Source: an uncultured Erysipelotrichaceae bacterium (lineage in GTDB: Bacteria; Bacillota_I; Bacilli_A; Erysipelotrichales; Coprobacillaceae). From it: a stretch of 64,000 nt of DNA. Positions 62,547 through 64,000 of the stretch are shown piece after piece. The notes under the pieces are model-generated. The model was not told the DNA's origin, did no database searches, and saw nothing but the letters and a program-made list of their open reading frames with translations. Every line of letters starts with the position of its first letter. The stretch's first letter is position 1. Position numbers and translations under genes: made by a program. Location: assembly GCA_900538465.1 (NCBI GenBank), contig UPXV01000001.1, positions 124,001 through 188,000 of the forward strand, written 5' to 3'.

Positions 62547-62898
62547 ATGTTACTCCTTTCTCTAAATTTTCTAAAAGTAATTGCGGAGTCATATCACTTG
62601 AAACATGATATGTTTTGACAATTCCTTTCACTTTTGTTGCATGTTCTTCTATTGTTTTTCGATCTTCACTCATCAATGAAAGAACATAATATTGTTTATC
62701 CTTTTGATAACAATAACCTTCAACTCCTATTTCTTTTAACTCTTTTAACTTTGCATCTTTGTTGGCTTCTTCTTTATAAATACCAACCTGGTAAGCATAA
62801 ATTGTTTTTTGACCAAAAGAACATGCATATGTAAAAAGAAACATACAACAAATAGAAAACAATACACTTAAAATAATAATCTTAATTTCAAATTTCAT
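62539..62898 (-). CDS. SPOR-like domain membrane protein (SpoIIB position)
   Basis: A 119-residue protein with an N-terminal membrane segment (about 6-26) and a C-terminal ~75-residue domain of SPOR type (YAYQVGIYKEEANKDAKLKELKEIG then QYYVLSLMSEDRKTIEEH), which binds denuded glycan. In Bacillus spoIIB, also a SPOR protein, occupies the place just before maf-radC, so this may be a shortened SpoIIB counterpart. ATG 62898 has GAGGTG 6 nt upstream; ATG 62904 is too close. Confidence 0.65.
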   Translation of the reverse strand: MKFEIKIIILSVLFSICCMFLFTYACSFGQKTIYAYQVGIYKEEANKDAKLKELKEIGVEGYCYQKDKQYYVLSLMSEDRKTIEEHATKVKGIVKTYHVSSDMTPQLLLENLEKGVTYD

Positions 62899-62932
62899 AT
62901 CCATCACCTCACCAATTATATGCTTACATGAT

Positions 62933-62964
62933 GGAAAATATGAAAGGCCTAAGCCTTTCATATT
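62933..62964 (-). terminator. Terminator of the double-glycine peptide gene
   Basis: A perfect 12-bp stem (62937-62948 with 62953-62964, core GAAAGGC / GCCTTTC) with a 4-nt loop, and a short TTTTCC tail on the minus strand. It is located 10 nt after the stop. Confidence 0.65.
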
Positions 62965-62973
62965 CATTTCTAT

Positions 62974-63138
62974 TTAATCACGCCATTCAATATTTAAAAG
63001 TCTTGGAATTGAAATGCGCCCTTTCTTTGATTTCCAAATCTTATAAATTCCAGCGCCAAGCATTAAATAGAATAAAGCTGTTCCAATAAGTGAACCTCCC
63101 TGAATTGTACATTGTTCTCGTAATGATAATTCTTTCAT
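62974..63138 (-). CDS. Small double-glycine-leader peptide (bacteriocin/signal-like)
   Basis: A 54-residue frame. The first 15 residues fit the GG-leader consensus LSxxExxxIxGG (ELSLREQCTIQGG: Leu -12, Ser -11, Glu -8, Ile -4). The mature ~39 residues have a hydrophobic, glycine-spaced helix (SLIGTALFYLMLGAG) and a cationic tail. ATG 63138 has GGAAGGA 5 nt upstream. Its upstream 35 bp equal those of comG. A competence-induced secreted peptide, like the Cib or BriC peptides of streptococci, is plausible. No transporter or immunity gene is adjacent. Confidence 0.65.
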   Translation of the reverse strand: MKELSLREQCTIQGGSLIGTALFYLMLGAGIYKIWKSKKGRISIPRLLNIEWRD

Positions 63139-63167
63139 AAATATCCTTCCTTTCAAACAGCCCCCTC

Positions 63168-63202
63168 ACTATATATATACAAAGATTTTTTTCATTTTTC
63201 TT
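63168..63202 (-). promoter_or_regulatory. 35-bp comG-like upstream element, copy 2
   Basis: Identical over 35 bases to 26948-26982 and in the same orientation to its gene. It follows the valS terminator and precedes the peptide gene by about 30 nt. The sharing points to a common regulator. Confidence 0.65.
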
Positions 63203-63210
63203 CTCAAAAA

Positions 63211-63244
63211 TGAAAAAAAGTGAAATTTTTTTTATTTCACTTTT
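63211..63244 (-). terminator. valS terminator
   Basis: An 11-bp stem AAAAGTGAAAT / ATTTCACTTTT (63216-63226, 63234-63244) with a T-loop, overlapping the valS stop. T-rich tail on the minus strand. Confidence 0.85.
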
Positions 63245-64000
63245 ACATATTGGCTAATTTTTCTTTTACAGCCTCATATTTTGATTGATAATCAGCTAAT
63301 TTTGCTTTTTCTGCTTCCACTTTAGCTGCTGGAGCTTTATTGACAAAATTTGGATTAGATAACATTCCTGTACAACGTTTAATTTCTCCTTCAAGTTTCT
63401 TTAACTCATCTTGAAGTTTTTGTTTCTCAGCTTCTAAATCAATATAATCACCAAGCTCAATAATTAAGGCATTTCCACCTTTAATCATTTCCGTTGCAAC
63501 ATTGTTTGAAGTTTCTACATTATATCCAATACAAATTGCATGACACAATTTATAGATATATGGTGTTAAACCACTTAGCAATGTTTCTAATTCATTATCT
63601 TTTGTTTGAACACTGTAAGCAATCTCAATTGCATTTTTAATGACATATTGAGCACGCATATTTCTAATTCCTTTGATAATATCAATTAAGTATTGGAATT
63701 GGTCATGAATTTTTTCATTATCAAAGCGATGATCAACTTGTGGCCATGAAGAAATACAAATAGATTCTTCTAAATGAGGAATAGATTGATAAATTTCTTC
63801 CGTCACAAATGGCATAAATGGATGTAATAATCTAACAATCGCATTTAAAACATAAACCAAAGTATTTTGTGTTGCTTGTTTTTCAATACTGTTTTTGCTA
63901 TTTAAATGAACTTTAGACAATTCAATATACCATGAACAGAAATCATCCCAAATAAAGTTATACAGTTCACTTCCAACATTAACAAATTCAAATTTATCCA
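63243..64000 (-). CDS. valS: Valyl-tRNA synthetase, C-terminal part (5' end outside window)
   Basis: The frame is open to the last base of the window; the upstream codons read ELYNFIWDDFCSWYIELSKVH, a ValRS anticodon-binding-domain signature. The visible part holds that domain (RLLHPFMPFVTEEIYQSIPH) and the C-terminal coiled-coil tRNA-binding arm (EAEKQKLQDELKKLEGEIKR, NPNFVNKAPAAKVEAEKAKL). An internal TTG at 63920 is not the start. Confidence 0.96.
   Translation of the reverse strand, partial: DKFEFVNVGSELYNFIWDDFCSWYIELSKVHLNSKNSIEKQATQNTLVYVLNAIVRLLHPFMPFVTEEIYQSIPHLEESICISSWPQVDHRFDNEKIHDQFQYLIDIIKGIRNMRAQYVIKNAIEIAYSVQTKDNELETLLSGLTPYIYKLCHAICIGYNVETSNNVATEMIKGGNALIIELGDYIDLEAEKQKLQDELKKLEGEIKRCTGMLSNPNFVNKAPAAKVEAEKAKLADYQSKYEAVKEKLANM

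Noticed and set aside
1..64000. CRISPR arrays, rRNA or tRNA genes, IS elements
   Set aside because: I found no regularly spaced repeats, no tRNA cloverleaf with conserved arms, and no transposase-like frame.

Overview
The window is AT-rich, gene-dense chromosomal DNA from a low-GC Gram-positive (Firmicutes/Bacillota). Short intergenic gaps, strong Shine-Dalgarno sequences, Gram-positive PolC, and sporulation plus competence-pilus genes support this. The AT bias and the strongly reduced but still recognisable Bacillus-like gene order suggest an Erysipelotrichia / Coprobacillaceae-type gut bacterium. That placement is an inference. Both window edges cut genes: a U32 peptidase on the left and valS on the right.

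Layout. 1-7,920 is mostly plus strand: U32 peptidase end, an XRE regulator, an orphan PTS IIB, the ACT/DUF711 pair, a DUF815 ATPase with a DUF2156-GNAT fusion, and an MFS transporter. A YfcE-like phosphoesterase is inserted on the minus strand. From 8,009 to the end every gene I call is on the minus strand. In transcription order, right to left, the blocks are as follows. (i) valS, a double-glycine peptide, a SPOR protein, radC, mreC-mreD-minC-minD-spoIVFA-spoIVFB. (ii) rpsB-tsf-pyrH-frr-uppS-cdsA-dxr-rseP-polC, an inserted orphan gene, then rimP-nusA-ylxR-ylxQ-infB-rbfA. (iii) Sugar genes (SDR, nagA, aldose epimerase), two tiny sporulation-type genes, lipoprotein, rsuA, trmB, thioredoxin, ytpR, a disordered acidic protein, acpS, ssb. 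(iv) lepA, a membrane protein, PBP2, rpmG, an MBL hydrolase, the comG pilus operon, efp. (v) spoIIIAH-yqhY-nusB-xseA-xseB-ispA-dxs-tlyA-recN-spoIVB-spo0A-dinB-spoIIM-xerD-deoB. No gap without a gene exceeds about 220 bases. I saw no rRNA, tRNA, CRISPR array or transposase.

How the genes fit together. The order tracks that of Bacillus subtilis, but several genes expected there are absent at their usual places: spoIIIAA-AG, accBC, folD, argR, mreB, maf and proS. Sporulation genes are scattered through housekeeping operons, and several carry their own candidate promoters. These include sigma-E-like sites before spoIIIAH and spoIVFA, and sigma-F/G-like sites before spoIVB and a DUF1540 gene. dinB and spoIIM are separated by a terminator hairpin whose 3' arm is the start of spoIIM.

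Most notable. (1) A 68-bp perfect direct repeat of the polC 3' end and its trailer flanks a 971-bp unit. The unit holds one orphan gene with a nuclease-like core, and it looks like a minimal element integrated at the end of polC. (2) An identical 35-bp upstream element precedes both the comG operon and a small double-glycine-leader peptide gene. This suggests a shared, probably competence-linked, promoter and a competence-induced secreted peptide.
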